Shown: positions 1-8,839 of the stretch, in pieces
How positions within the stretch are numbered: the first letter of the stretch is position 1
How the letters are laid out: each line of letters starts with the position of its first letter
NCBI RefSeq assembly: GCF_004364775.1
Contig: NZ_SOAL01000001.1
Span: 310,001-374,000, forward strand
Length of the DNA: 64,000 bases
DNA from: Comamonas sp. JUb58
GTDB taxonomy: Bacteria; Pseudomonadota; Gammaproteobacteria; Burkholderiales; Burkholderiaceae_C
Direction of reading: 5' to 3'
Notes under the pieces: generated by a model
What the model was told of the DNA's origin: nothing
The model's database searches: none
The model's input: the letters and a program-made list of their open reading frames with translations, nothing else
Translations under genes and position numbers: made by a program

Positions 1-913
1 CGGCACGCTTGTCGGTGACGGTCATCACCAGGGTGGTCACCAGGTTGAAGGCGGCCACGGCGACGATCAGGGTCAGGATGATGAACATCATGCGTTTTTC
101 CACCTGAACGGCGGCAAACCAGGTCTTGTTCTGCTGCGTCCAGTCGCGGATCAGCAGGTGGCCGCTCAGGCTGTGGGCCAGCTGCTGGGTCACCTCAGGG
201 GCCTGGTGCAGGTCCTTGAGCTTGAGGCGCACGCCGGTCGGGCCTTCCAGGCGGAACAGGCGCTCGGCATCCTCATGGTGCATCAGCACCAGGGTGGAGT
301 CGTACTCGTAGTGGCCGGAGTTGAAGGTGCCCACCACCTGCATCTGTTTGAGGCGGGGCACGGTGCCGGCCGGGGTGACCTGGCCGCTGGGCACGATCAG
401 GGTGACCTGGTCGCCCTGGCCCACGCCCAGAATACGCGCCAGCTCGGAGCCCAGCACCACATTGAAGCTGCCCGGTGTGAGCGCCTGCAAACTGCTCTGG
501 TCGATGCCGGTGGTCATGTCGGTGACCTCGGGCTCCAACGCCGGGTCAATGCCGCGCAGCAGCGCGCCGCGCATGTCTTCACCCCGGGCGACCAGCGCCT
601 GGGCAGAGACAAAAGGCGCCGCGCCAATCACATTGGGGTTGGCCTTGGCCTCGGCAATGGTGCGGGCCGGATCGGGCAAGGCATCGCCGCCGGGCGTGAA
701 GATCTCGATATGCGAGACCACGCTGAGCATGCGGTCGCGCACCTCTTTTTGAAAACCGTTCATCACCGACAGCACGATGATCAAGGCCGCCACCCCCAAG
801 GCAATGCCCAGCATGGACACGCCCGAGATGAACGAAATAAACCCATTGCGCCGGGTTGCCCGACCCGCACGGGTGTAGCGCCAGCCCAGCGCCAATTCAT
901 AGGGAATCTGCAT
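1..913 (-). CDS. lolC: LolC/LolE-family lipoprotein-releasing ABC permease (partial)
   Basis: Inner-membrane permease of the LolCDE complex, which uses ATP to extract outer-membrane lipoproteins and hand them to LolA. The reverse-strand reading frame begins MQIPYELALGWRYTR and continues with a first membrane segment (FISFISGVSMLGIALGVAAL) and the IIVLSVMNGFQKEVR motif typical of LolC/LolE. A periplasmic domain follows. A second membrane segment (FIILTLIVAVAAFNLVTTLV) is reached just before the window edge, so about 304 codons of some 410-420 are visible. The ATG has little leader before the divergent RpfE-like gene 98 bp away. LolC versus LolE cannot be separated with the C-terminus missing; LolC is usual in single-permease betaproteobacteria. 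Confidence 0.9.
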   Translation of the reverse strand, partial: MQIPYELALGWRYTRAGRATRRNGFISFISGVSMLGIALGVAALIIVLSVMNGFQKEVRDRMLSVVSHIEIFTPGGDALPDPARTIAEAKANPNVIGAAPFVSAQALVARGEDMRGALLRGIDPALEPEVTDMTTGIDQSSLQALTPGSFNVVLGSELARILGVGQGDQVTLIVPSGQVTPAGTVPRLKQMQVVGTFNSGHYEYDSTLVLMHHEDAERLFRLEGPTGVRLKLKDLHQAPEVTQQLAHSLSGHLLIRDWTQQNKTWFAAVQVEKRMMFIILTLIVAVAAFNLVTTLVMTVTDKRA

Positions 914-1011
914 AAATCGTTCTAAAAATGTAGATGGTGCCGGTTGGGCCTTAGAAGCTTCTTAATCCACTGCACCGCAAACCGCATTGTGGCATCGCCG
1001 ACAATAGACCC

Positions 1012-1932
1012 ATGTCGGAAAACCAGCATTTGATCATCTCCTACGCGGCCACGGACGAGCCGGGCTGCCAGCAAGCCTTGCAGGCGCTGCCCCTGCCGAA
1101 CCTGCAACGCCTGCTGCGGCAGTGGTCCGTCAGCGCCAGCGACAACGGCGCGCTGGAAGATTTTGCCCCGCCCCATGAACGTGTGCTGGCCCAGGCCATG
1201 GGCCTGCCGCCCAAGGCCACGCCCTGGGCGGCGCTGTATCAGTTGCAAAACGGCCAGGCACCGGGCGATGCCGGCTGGGCCTTTCTCTCGCCCTGCCACT
1301 GGCAGATCTCGCCCGACCAGGTGCGCATGAGCGAGTTGTCTGCCGCGCAGATGAGCGACGAGGAATCGCGCAGCCTGCTGGCCATCATGGCGCCCTGGTT
1401 TAGCGAAGACGGCATTGAACTGGTCTACGACCGGCCCGACCGCTGGCTGGCACGCGGCCCGGTGTTTGCGCAGCTCGATACCGCTGCGCTGGACCGCATT
1501 GCGCTGCGCGATGTGCGGCCCTGGCAGCCCGACAAAGCGCAAGCCGCCGTGCTGCAGCGCCTGCAGACCGAGATGCAGATGCTGCTCTACACCCACGCCT
1601 TCAGCGATGCACGCGAGGCCAGTGGCCGCGCGCCCATCAATTCCTTCTGGGTGCACGGCGCAGGCGCCCTGCCCGCCGGCTACCAGCCACCCGCCCAGGT
1701 GCCGGTGCTGAATACTGCGTTGCGCGACAGCGCCCTGGTGGGCGACTGGCGCAGCTGGCAGCAGCAGTGGCAGCAGCTGGATGCGACCCTGGCCAGCACC
1801 GCCTGGAGCCGGATCAGCCTCTGCGGCGAGAAAAATGCCATCACCCTGGCACCCCCAGCCCCCGGCTGGCTACCGAAAATCAAGCAATGGCTGGCACCGA
1901 CCAAGCCCTTGGCGCTTCTGAGTTCCCTATGA
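1012..1932 (+). CDS. RpfE-type regulatory / cofactor-independent phosphoglycerate-mutase-like protein
   Basis: Cytosolic protein of 306 aa without signal peptide. Blocks such as FLSPCHWQISPDQVRM, an acidic middle segment, and QTEMQMLLYTHAFSDAREA followed by INSFWVHGAG match, from memory, proteins annotated RpfE-type or 2,3-bisphosphoglycerate-independent phosphoglycerate mutase in Burkholderiales and Xanthomonads. In Xanthomonas rpfE sits next to recJ in the rpf region, and here the stop codon overlaps the recJ start (ATGA, 1929-1932), so the two are translationally coupled. The biochemical role is not known to me. The alkaline-phosphatase-superfamily metal ligands are not obvious, so enzyme activity should not be assumed. 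Confidence 0.7.
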   Translation: MSENQHLIISYAATDEPGCQQALQALPLPNLQRLLRQWSVSASDNGALEDFAPPHERVLAQAMGLPPKATPWAALYQLQNGQAPGDAGWAFLSPCHWQISPDQVRMSELSAAQMSDEESRSLLAIMAPWFSEDGIELVYDRPDRWLARGPVFAQLDTAALDRIALRDVRPWQPDKAQAAVLQRLQTEMQMLLYTHAFSDAREASGRAPINSFWVHGAGALPAGYQPPAQVPVLNTALRDSALVGDWRSWQQQWQQLDATLASTAWSRISLCGEKNAITLAPPAPGWLPKIKQWLAPTKPLALLSSL

Positions 1933-3644
1933 AAATTCTGGCTAGAGATATTCCCCCGCGCACCGTCTGGGCGCTGGAGCAGGCAGGTGTGCACCCACTG
2001 CTGGCCCGCCTGTTTGCCGCGCGCGGCGTGCAAGCCGCCGCTGAGCTGGACGACGGCCTGGCCCAGTTGCTGCCGCCCGCCGGCCTGCTGGGCACGCGTG
2101 AAGCGGCCCTGCTGCTGGCCGATGCGATTGGCCAGCAGCAGCGCATTTGCGTGGTGGCCGATTACGACTGCGACGGCGCCACCGCCTGCGCCGTGGCCCT
2201 GCGTGGCCTGCGCATGCTGGGTGCCCAGCAGGTCAGCTACCTGGTGCCGGACCGCGTGGTTGACGGCTATGGCCTCACGGCCGCAATTGCCGAGCGCGTG
2301 CACCAGCAAGGCGCGCAGGTGCTGGTGACCGTGGACAACGGCATTGCCAGCGTGGACGGCGTGGCGCGCGCCAAGGCACTGGGCATGACGGTGATCGTCA
2401 CCGACCACCACCTGCCGGCAGCCACCTTGCCGGCGGCCGATGCCATCGTCAACCCCAACCAACCCGGCTGCGGCTTTGCCAGCAAGGCCATGGCCGGTGT
2501 GGGCGTGATGTTCTATGTGCTGATGGCCTTGCGCGCCGTGCTGCGCGACCGGGGTGCCTTTGCCGACATGGCCCAGCCGCGCCTGGACAGCCTGCTGCCG
2601 CTGGTAGCACTGGGCACCGTGGCCGACGTGGTCAAGCTCGACGCCAACAACCGCCGCCTGGTGGCCCAAGGCCTGCGCCGCATCCGCGCCGGCCATATGC
2701 CACCCGGCCTGGGCGCGCTGTTCTCGGCCGCCAGCCGCCGTGCCGCCACCGCCAGCACCTTTGACTTTGGCTTTGCCTTGGGCCCGCGCATCAATGCGGC
2801 CGGGCGCCTGGCCGATATGACCATTGGCATCGAATGCCTGCTGACCGACGACACCTTGCTGGCCGACACCCTGGCGCGCCAGCTGGATGCCATCAACCGC
2901 GAGCGCCGCGATATCGAAACCGGCATGCGCGAACACGCCATGCTGCTGGCCGAGGCCTTGTTTGAAGAAGGCACTGAGCCGCCTCCGGCCGTCAGCGTGT
3001 TTGACCCGGATTTTCACGAAGGCGTGGTCGGCATCGTCGCCTCGCGCATCAAGGACAAGCTGCACCGCCCGACCTTTGTGTTTGCCGCCAGCAGTGCGCC
3101 CGGCCATGAGCATGAGCTGAAAGGCTCGGGCCGCTCGATCCCCGGCTTCCATCTGCGCGATGCGCTGGACCTGGTAGCCAAGCGCCACCCAGGTGTGCTG
3201 ATCAAGTTCGGCGGCCATGCGATGGCGGCCGGTTGCACGATTGCGCTGGACGATTTCGAGGTGTTTGAACAGGCGCTTGCCCAGGTTGCGCAGGAATGGC
3301 TGGATGAGCGCACGCTCACCCGCCAGTTGGAGACCGACGGCCCGCTGCCGGTGCAGTTCCGCCATGCCGAGACCGTGGACACGCTCAACAGCCAGGTCTG
3401 GGGCCAGGGCTTTGCGCCGCCGACCTTCAGCGAAGAGCTGGAGATCGTCAGCCAGCGCCTGGTGGGAGAGAAGCATTTGTCGCTCAAGCTGCGCCACCAT
3501 GGCGAGATGGTGGACGGCATCTGGTTTGGCCATACCGAGCCACTACCTGCCAAGGTGCTGCTGGCCTACCGGCTGGACATCAACGAATGGCAAGGCCAGC
3601 GCAAGCTGCAGTTTCTGGTCGAAGGCGCGCAGCTGCCCGGTTGA
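1929..3644 (+). CDS. recJ: Single-stranded-DNA 5'-3' exonuclease RecJ
   Basis: DHH-family exonuclease acting on single-stranded DNA in recombinational repair (RecF pathway), mismatch repair and base-excision repair. The 571-aa length fits the family. The DHH motifs are visible: VVADYDCDGATA (motif I, near residue 75), the VTVDNGI block, and VTDHHLPAA (motif III). Further on come the nucleotide-handling segment GPRINAAGRLADM and the DHHA1-type KGSGRSIPGFHL and FGGHAMAAG blocks. The ATG is chosen because it overlaps the upstream stop codon and lies just before the conserved N-terminus. A longer in-frame ATG upstream would read through the preceding gene. Confidence 0.95.
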   Translation: MKILARDIPPRTVWALEQAGVHPLLARLFAARGVQAAAELDDGLAQLLPPAGLLGTREAALLLADAIGQQQRICVVADYDCDGATACAVALRGLRMLGAQQVSYLVPDRVVDGYGLTAAIAERVHQQGAQVLVTVDNGIASVDGVARAKALGMTVIVTDHHLPAATLPAADAIVNPNQPGCGFASKAMAGVGVMFYVLMALRAVLRDRGAFADMAQPRLDSLLPLVALGTVADVVKLDANNRRLVAQGLRRIRAGHMPPGLGALFSAASRRAATASTFDFGFALGPRINAAGRLADMTIGIECLLTDDTLLADTLARQLDAINRERRDIETGMREHAMLLAEALFEEGTEPPPAVSVFDPDFHEGVVGIVASRIKDKLHRPTFVFAASSAPGHEHELKGSGRSIPGFHLRDALDLVAKRHPGVLIKFGGHAMAAGCTIALDDFEVFEQALAQVAQEWLDERTLTRQLETDGPLPVQFRHAETVDTLNSQVWGQGFAPPTFSEELEIVSQRLVGEKHLSLKLRHHGEMVDGIWFGHTEPLPAKVLLAYRLDINEWQGQRKLQFLVEGAQLPG

Positions 3645-3938
3645 TCGGAACCTAGGGCTTGCGGGGCCGCAAGACTTTACTAAAAGTTAAGGAAATTGCG
3701 CCAAAACGGAAGACCCTTGTCACCGTAATTTCCTAAAATACGCGCCGCAGGATGCGCTGCGAAAAACGCTTGTTGTACAGGCATCCTGACCAGGGGCTGG
3801 CCCGCAGGCCCGGCAGGCGGTGCGGCCCGGCGATGGCCCGGGCGCCCGCGCTTGCCAAGCCCTTGGTTTTGATTGTTAATTTAATATCAGTCATACGCTA
3901 GATCGTTTCTAGATGACTGCCAGGACTCCAAACATTCC
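3645..3938 (+). promoter_or_regulatory. Inverted-repeat-rich leader upstream of the DadA-like gene
   Basis: This 294-bp stretch holds no gene. Four dyads are visible: a short CTTGCGG/CCGCAAG stem just after recJ (a possible weak terminator); TTAAGGAAATT (3687-3697) against AATTTCCTAAA (3727-3737), one mismatch; CAGGATGC (3748-3755) against GCATCCTG (3781-3788); and CTAGA-N5-TCTAG (3898-3912) flanked by TCAT/ATGA arms just before the downstream gene. They could be operators for the nearby Lrp-type regulator or RNA structure. None matches a riboswitch class I recognise. No confident -35/-10 pair was found. Confidence 0.4.
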
Positions 3939-5198
3939 ATGAGCAATATTTCCGTGGCCGTGCTGGGCGCCGGCATGGTGGGCGTTGCCAGCGCGTTGGC
4001 GCTGCAGAAAAAGGGCTTCCAGGTGACCTTGCTGGACCGGCTGGCCCCTGGCGAAGAGACCTCCTACGGCAACGCGGGGGTGATCGCGCGCAGCTCGCTG
4101 ATGCCCTTCAACAACCCCAGCCTCTGGGGCAACCTGCCGGTGCTGCTGAAGAACCAGAGCGCTGGCTTTCGCTACCAGGCCCGGTTTCTGCTGCAAAACC
4201 TGGGCTGGGCCGCGCGCTTTGTCGCCCTGGCCCGCAAAACGGCGTTCGAGGAAACCACCACGGCGCTGGACAGCCTCATCCGCCTGTCGATGAACGAGCA
4301 CGCCCAGCTGCTGCGCGCCAGCGGCGCCGCGCACCGCATGCGCGACAACGGCTGGATGTTTCTCTACCGCCAGTCCAGCGCCTTTGCGGGCGGCGCGCTG
4401 GCGCGTGAGCGCATGGCCCATTTCGGCGTGGCCACCGAGGTGCTGGAGCGCGACCATATCCGCCAGCTGGAGCCGGCGCTCAACCCCATTTTTGAGCGCG
4501 CGCTGTGGATCAAGGACACCTGGTCGGTGGACAGCCCGGGCGATGTCGTCAAGGCCTATGCCGAGCTTTTCCGCAAGCAAGGCGGCCAGTATGCGCAGGC
4601 CCGCATCAAGACCGTGGAGCCACTCGCCGGCAGCCGCTGGCGCATCCGCGCCGATGGTGCGCAAGATGGCCTGGAGGCCGACCGCGTGGTGGTGGCCCTG
4701 GGCCCATGGAGCCGCCAGTTCATGGCGACCCTGGGCGTGAAGGTGCCGATGGCCTATGAGCGCGGCTACCACATGCACTTTGCGCCACCCGCGTCCTGCA
4801 ATATCTCGCGCCCGGTCTACGACACCGCTGGCGCCTATGTGCTGAGCCCGATGGAGCAAGGCCTGCGCCTGACCAGTGGTGTGGAGCTGACCGATATCGA
4901 TGCCCCCGCCAACCCGGTGCAACTGGGCCTGGCCGAAGCCGCCGCCCGCGAGGCGATTGACATGGGCCAGGCGCTGGAGCCGGCGCCCTGGATGGGCAGC
5001 CGCCCCACCCTGCCGGACAGCCGCCCCATCATTGGCGCGATGCCGGGTCAGCGCAATCTCTGGCTGGCCTTTGGCCACCAGCACATTGGCTTCAGCACCG
5101 GGCCGGGCACGGGTGCGATTCTGGCGGCGCTGATGCGCGGCGACGATGCGCCGGTCGATGCACGGCCGTTTCGCGCCGAGCGTTTCCTCAAGGGCTAA
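3939..5198 (+). CDS. FAD-dependent D-amino-acid dehydrogenase-like oxidoreductase (DadA family)
   Basis: FAD-dependent oxidoreductase of the DAO/DadA family, which oxidatively deaminates D-amino acids (or N-methyl/imino acids) and passes electrons to the respiratory chain. The N-terminus carries the Rossmann signature VLGAGMVGVASALALQKKGF followed by an acidic residue (LLDR). The C-terminal half has the family's WMGSRPTLPDSRPIIG and FGHQHIGFSTGPGTG blocks that line the flavin. The 419-aa length is normal. The facing operon on the other strand encodes an amino-acid importer, an Lrp/AsnC regulator and an Asp/Glu racemase, so D-amino-acid catabolism is the likely setting. Substrate is unproven and the gene may not be orthologous to dadA. 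Confidence 0.85.
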   Translation: MSNISVAVLGAGMVGVASALALQKKGFQVTLLDRLAPGEETSYGNAGVIARSSLMPFNNPSLWGNLPVLLKNQSAGFRYQARFLLQNLGWAARFVALARKTAFEETTTALDSLIRLSMNEHAQLLRASGAAHRMRDNGWMFLYRQSSAFAGGALARERMAHFGVATEVLERDHIRQLEPALNPIFERALWIKDTWSVDSPGDVVKAYAELFRKQGGQYAQARIKTVEPLAGSRWRIRADGAQDGLEADRVVVALGPWSRQFMATLGVKVPMAYERGYHMHFAPPASCNISRPVYDTAGAYVLSPMEQGLRLTSGVELTDIDAPANPVQLGLAEAAAREAIDMGQALEPAPWMGSRPTLPDSRPIIGAMPGQRNLWLAFGHQHIGFSTGPGTGAILAALMRGDDAPVDARPFRAERFLKG

Positions 5199-5227
5199 AG
5201 CAACGGGCTCACGTGGTCTTGCCACTA

Positions 5228-5250
5228 CGCCCGGACTGCATGGCCGGGCG
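5228..5250. terminator. Hairpin between convergent dadA-like and racemase genes
   Basis: Perfect 7-bp stem CGCCCGG/CCGGGCG with a 9-nt loop, placed 30 bp after one stop codon and 18 bp before the other. It has no T-tract on either side and is probably a shared transcript end. Confidence 0.45.
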
Positions 5251-5268
5251 CTTCAGGCCTGGCCAGAA

Positions 5269-5967
5269 TCAGGCTGGCAACGCGGCCCAGCGCTGCGCCA
5301 GCAGGCTCACCACATCATGCACAGGCCGGCCGGTAGCGCCTGCCACCGCATCGCGGTAGACGGGCATATTGGTGCACTCCAGCACAATCGATTGCAGCTG
5401 CGGATGGGCCTGGCACAGCGCAACGGCGGCAGCCACCACATCGCGCTCGGCCTGGGCGATGTCCATCTCCAGCTCATTGCCGAGGATGCGCGTGGCAAAT
5501 TCTCCGTCCGGTGCCACGCCTTGCACGGGGGTGCCTTCAGGCACGCCGGCAGCGGCCAGAATGCGTGGCGTCAGGCTGGCCGCAGCGATGGTCACCACGC
5601 CGGGCCGGGGCAGCAGCGCGCACTGCAGCAGGCTGGAACTGACCACCGGCACATCAACACTGCTGGCCAGCAGATCCTGGTAGGCGGCCAGAAAGCCGCA
5701 GCTGGTGGTGATCAGCGCAGCGCCTTGTGCCTGCATTGCGCGGGCGGCATCGACAAAGGGCTGCACAAAGCGGGGATCGGCCTCGCGCACGATCTTGGCG
5801 GGCGAGGCCCCCTGCACCTTGTGCATCTGCACAGGGATGCCCAGCGCTGCCCAGGTCTGCAGGTTGCCGATGTCCCCGGGCGGGCGCGGGAACTGGGTGT
5901 CCAGCATCAGGATGCCGAGAAAAGGCGCGGAAGCGGAAACGGAGGAGGCAGCAGCGTTGGGCAGCAT
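5269..5967 (-). CDS. Asp/Glu racemase family protein
   Basis: Cofactor-independent racemase-superfamily enzyme (aspartate/glutamate/hydantoin racemase fold) using two cysteines as acid/base. Both expected cysteines are visible, in ITTSCGFLA in the first half and VLECTNMP in the second. The 232-aa length is usual. The gene is last in a reverse-strand operon after the Lrp-type regulator (8 bp apart) and the amino-acid ABC transporter genes. Opposite the DadA-like oxidase it suggests conversion of an L-amino acid to its D-form, or the reverse, for catabolism. The exact substrate cannot be read from the sequence. Confidence 0.8.
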   Translation of the reverse strand: MLPNAAASSVSASAPFLGILMLDTQFPRPPGDIGNLQTWAALGIPVQMHKVQGASPAKIVREADPRFVQPFVDAARAMQAQGAALITTSCGFLAAYQDLLASSVDVPVVSSSLLQCALLPRPGVVTIAAASLTPRILAAAGVPEGTPVQGVAPDGEFATRILGNELEMDIAQAERDVVAAAVALCQAHPQLQSIVLECTNMPVYRDAVAGATGRPVHDVVSLLAQRWAALPA

Positions 5968-5975
5968 GGGCAGGT

Positions 5976-6446
5976 TCAGTCGAGCAGGGGCAGCGCGGGC
6001 AGTGCGCCACGGCGGTCGATCTTGCGGCTCAGCACCACCGAGGTGTAGGTCTGGCGAATGCCTTCGATCAGGCCGATGCGGTCGAGCAAGGCATCGAGCT
6101 TTTCGTTGGAATCGCAGCGCAGAAAGATCATGTAGTCATGCTGGCCGGACACGGCCGAGACCTCTTCGACCTCGGGAATGCTCTCCAACACCTGCATGAC
6201 GGCCTGGGCAGTCTTGGGCATCACGCTGATGCCGCAGTAGGCGCGCACGGCCGACTGCTCCAGCTTGGAGCCCAGGCGCACGCCGTAGCCGGCGATGACG
6301 CCTTCCTTCTCCAGACGCGCAATGCGGGCCACCACGGTGGTGCGCGCCAGGTTGAGCTTGCGCGCCAGCTTGGCCGTGGACTCGCGCGCGTCGGCCTGCA
6401 ACAGCGCCAGCAGCTTGCGGTCAATATCGTCAAGTCGAAAATCCAT
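5976..6446 (-). CDS. Lrp/AsnC family transcriptional regulator
   Basis: A 156-aa DNA-binding regulator with an N-terminal helix-turn-helix (LDDIDRKLLALLQADARES, then LARKLNLARTTVVARIARLE) and a C-terminal RAM/ACT-like ligand domain (VEEVSAVSGQHDYMIFLRCD). Family members sense amino acids and usually control neighbouring transport and catabolic genes. It lies between the transporter ATPase gene (18 bp) and the racemase gene (8 bp) in one operon. The dyads upstream of the DadA-like gene and the 8840-9115 interval are candidate targets by inference. Confidence 0.9.
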   Translation of the reverse strand: MDFRLDDIDRKLLALLQADARESTAKLARKLNLARTTVVARIARLEKEGVIAGYGVRLGSKLEQSAVRAYCGISVMPKTAQAVMQVLESIPEVEEVSAVSGQHDYMIFLRCDSNEKLDALLDRIGLIEGIRQTYTSVVLSRKIDRRGALPALPLLD

Positions 6447-6464
6447 GGTTCTCCTCCCTGCTGG

Positions 6465-7238
6465 TTATACGGCGTGGCCAATAATGCGGCCCAGAAAGCT
6501 GCGTGTGGCTTCGTGCTGCGGGTTGTCGATCACCTGCGCGGGCGGGCCCTCTTCGACCACCACGCCATCGCGCATGAAGACGACCTTGTCGGCCACCTCG
6601 CGGGCAAAGGCGATCTCATGGGTCACCAGAATCATGGTCATGCCGTCGCGTGCCAGCGACTGGATGACCTGCAGCACCTCACCGACCAGCTCGGGGTCCA
6701 GCGCCGAGGTGGCCTCGTCAAACAGCATCACGCTGGGTTGCATGGCCAGCGCGCGGGCAATGGCCACGCGCTGCTTCTGGCCGCCCGAGAGCTGGTCGGG
6801 CATCATCTGCGCGCGCTCGGCCAGGCCCACCTTTTGCAGCAGCGCCGTGGCGCGGGCTTCGGCCTCAGCCTTGCCGATGCGCAGCACGGTGATCGGGCCT
6901 TCCATGACGTTTTGCAGCACCGTCATGTGCGGGAACAGGTTGAAATGCTGGAACACCATGCCGGTGCGTGCGCGGAAGCCCGCCAGCACCTTGTCCTTGG
7001 GCAGCTGGGTCTGCTTGCCGTTGAAAGCAAGGGACTGCGCATCGACCCGCACATCACCGCCATCAGGAACGGTCAGCAGGTTGATGCAGCGCAGCAGGGT
7101 GGACTTGCCCGAGCCCGAGGGCCCGATCAAGGCCACCACCTGGCCCCGGTTGACATCCAGGCAGATGTCCTTGAGCACTTCAAGCTGGCCGAAGGACTTT
7201 TTCAGGCCACGAATACAGATGAGCGGTTGGTCTTGCAT
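6465..7238 (-). CDS. Polar amino-acid ABC transporter ATP-binding protein
   Basis: Cytoplasmic ATPase of a PAAT-family importer (GlnQ/HisP type), 257 aa. Walker A is GPSGSGKSTLL, the Q-loop lies in GMVFQHFNLFPHMTVL, the ABC signature is LSGGQKQRVAIARAL, Walker B is VMLFDEATSALDPE, and the switch histidine is in ILVTHE. It starts 1 bp after the permease gene ends, so the two are co-transcribed. The binding-protein gene lies upstream in the same operon. Confidence 0.93.
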   Translation of the reverse strand: MQDQPLICIRGLKKSFGQLEVLKDICLDVNRGQVVALIGPSGSGKSTLLRCINLLTVPDGGDVRVDAQSLAFNGKQTQLPKDKVLAGFRARTGMVFQHFNLFPHMTVLQNVMEGPITVLRIGKAEAEARATALLQKVGLAERAQMMPDQLSGGQKQRVAIARALAMQPSVMLFDEATSALDPELVGEVLQVIQSLARDGMTMILVTHEIAFAREVADKVVFMRDGVVVEEGPPAQVIDNPQHEATRSFLGRIIGHAV

Positions 7239-7239
7239 C

Positions 7240-7905
7240 TCAGGCCTCCTTGGCAGCGCTGCCGTGCTCCAGGCGCTTGGCCCACAAAGTCACCGGGAAA
7301 AGAATCAGGAAATAGGTGATGGCGATAAAGGTATAGACCTCCAGCGGGCGGTAGGTGTCATGCGCAATGACCTGGCCCTGGTAGAGCAGATCGGGCACGG
7401 CCAGCACCATCAGCAAGGAGGTGTTCTTGAGCTGCAGGATCGACTGGTTGACCAGTGGCGGAATCATCTTGCGGAAAGCCTGGGGCAGGATCACGCGGCG
7501 CATCACCTGGCCGCGCGTCATGCCGATCGCCTGGCCCGCTTCGGTCTGGCCGATATCGGTGGAGATGATGCCGCCCCGGATGATTTCGGAATAGAAGGCG
7601 CCGCCGTACAAGGACAGGCACAGCGCAGCCGCCACGGGCGCGCTCATCTCGATGCCGGTAAGCACCGGCAGCGCGTAGTAGAACCACACCAGTTGCACCA
7701 GCACCGGTGTGCAGCGGAAGACCTCGACAAAGGCGCGCAGCGGCGCGGTCACAATCTTGTTGCTGGACAAACGGCCCAGGCCCGCCACCAGGCCGACGGC
7801 CAAGCCGCCGAGCACGCAGATCACCGTGAACAGCAAGGTGTAGCCCACACCGCCGACCAGCAGCATGCGGTACTTCCACAGGAAGCTAAAGTCCCACTCG
7901 TACAT
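7240..7905 (-). CDS. Polar amino-acid ABC transporter permease
   Basis: Inner-membrane permease of the His/Glu/Gln/Arg type, 221 aa. It has about five hydrophobic segments (for example MLLVGGVGYTLLFTVICVL near the N-terminus), the family VFRCTPVLVQLVWFYYALP block, and the ATPase-contact EAA loop GQTEAGQAIGMTRGQ. Only one permease gene is present, so the channel is presumably a homodimer or the second subunit lies elsewhere. It lies between the binding-protein and ATPase genes. Confidence 0.92.
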   Translation of the reverse strand: MYEWDFSFLWKYRMLLVGGVGYTLLFTVICVLGGLAVGLVAGLGRLSSNKIVTAPLRAFVEVFRCTPVLVQLVWFYYALPVLTGIEMSAPVAAALCLSLYGGAFYSEIIRGGIISTDIGQTEAGQAIGMTRGQVMRRVILPQAFRKMIPPLVNQSILQLKNTSLLMVLAVPDLLYQGQVIAHDTYRPLEVYTFIAITYFLILFPVTLWAKRLEHGSAAKEA

Positions 7906-7999
7906 AAATCAATCTACCTTTAACGCATACACCCCGGAGGCAGCACGCGGCTGCAACCGGGGTGTTTCACATGGGCCAAGCGCCCATGTGGACCAACCA

Positions 8000-8839
8000 T
8001 CAGAACTTGACTTCCTTGGGGAAGGAATCGGCCTTGACGCCGGCCAGCTTTTCCATGTTCTTGAGCACCACGGACTGGATTTCGCCCTTGCCACGGGCTT
8101 CATCCAGCCAGGCGTTAACGGCGTTCTCAAAGTCCTTGTTCGGTTCCTTGCGCAGGCCCACATTGGTGTTGGCCGTCTCGACCGGGGTCGGCACATAGAC
8201 CGTGCCCACGTCCGGGCGCTTGGCCACCAGCGGCTGCGACAGCAGCACCACCAGCACCTGGCAGTCAGAGCGGCCGGTCTGCACCGACATGGTCGCCGCG
8301 CCCGAGCTCTCCAGACGCGAGATATTGGCCTTGGGCAGCGCGCGGGTGGCGAACTGGTCCTGGTTGGAGCCGATATCGACCACCACCTTGGCATCCGGGT
8401 TGTTCAGCTGCTCCCAGGTCTGCACCGGGGCATGGCCCTTTTTGCAGACCGCCGTGAAGGTGTTGTTGAGCAGGGGCTTGGAGAAGTTGACCACTTCCAT
8501 GCGCTGGGGCGTAGGCGCCATCGCAAACATCAGGTCGATCTTGTTGGCCTGCAGGTCCAGCACGGCATTGCCCCAGGTGGTCTCGACGAACTTGACGTTC
8601 ACGCCGAGCTTCTTGGCCAGGCTTTCGCCAAAGTCGGGGCCAAAGCCTTCCCACTTCTGGGTCACCAGGTCCTTGCTGAAGTAGGGAATCGCGCCAGCGA
8701 CCGTGCCCACGCGCAGTTCCTTGGTGCGCTTGACGCGGTCCATCGTCGACTCAGCGCCTTGCGCCAGGGCCGCGCCAGCCACCGATACACCTGCGACCAC
8801 CAAGGCGGCTGCACCCATCAACTTTTTGACAGAAAACAT
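8000..8839 (-). CDS. Amino-acid ABC transporter periplasmic substrate-binding protein
   Basis: Periplasmic binding protein of family 3, 279 aa. A signal peptide is clear (MFSVKKLMGAAALVVAGVSV, cleavage near AALAQG). The ligand domains follow with LRVGTVAGAIPYF, WEGFGPDFGESLAKKLGV, the pocket segment KIDLMFAMAPTPQRMEVVNF, and the hinge segment VVDIGSNQD. It is first gene of the operon with the permease, ATPase, Lrp regulator and racemase. The ligand is probably an amino acid handled by the racemase/DadA pair. Confidence 0.9.
   Translation of the reverse strand: MFSVKKLMGAAALVVAGVSVAGAALAQGAESTMDRVKRTKELRVGTVAGAIPYFSKDLVTQKWEGFGPDFGESLAKKLGVNVKFVETTWGNAVLDLQANKIDLMFAMAPTPQRMEVVNFSKPLLNNTFTAVCKKGHAPVQTWEQLNNPDAKVVVDIGSNQDQFATRALPKANISRLESSGAATMSVQTGRSDCQVLVVLLSQPLVAKRPDVGTVYVPTPVETANTNVGLRKEPNKDFENAVNAWLDEARGKGEIQSVVLKNMEKLAGVKADSFPKEVKF

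Noticed and set aside
1680..3533. A 617-codon open frame antisense to recJ
   Set aside because: Typical high-GC antisense shadow with His/Gln/Ala-rich composition; recJ motifs on the other strand are unambiguous.
3717..3739. TTGTCA ... TAAAAT as a promoter
   Set aside because: Spacing is only 11 bp, too short for sigma70.
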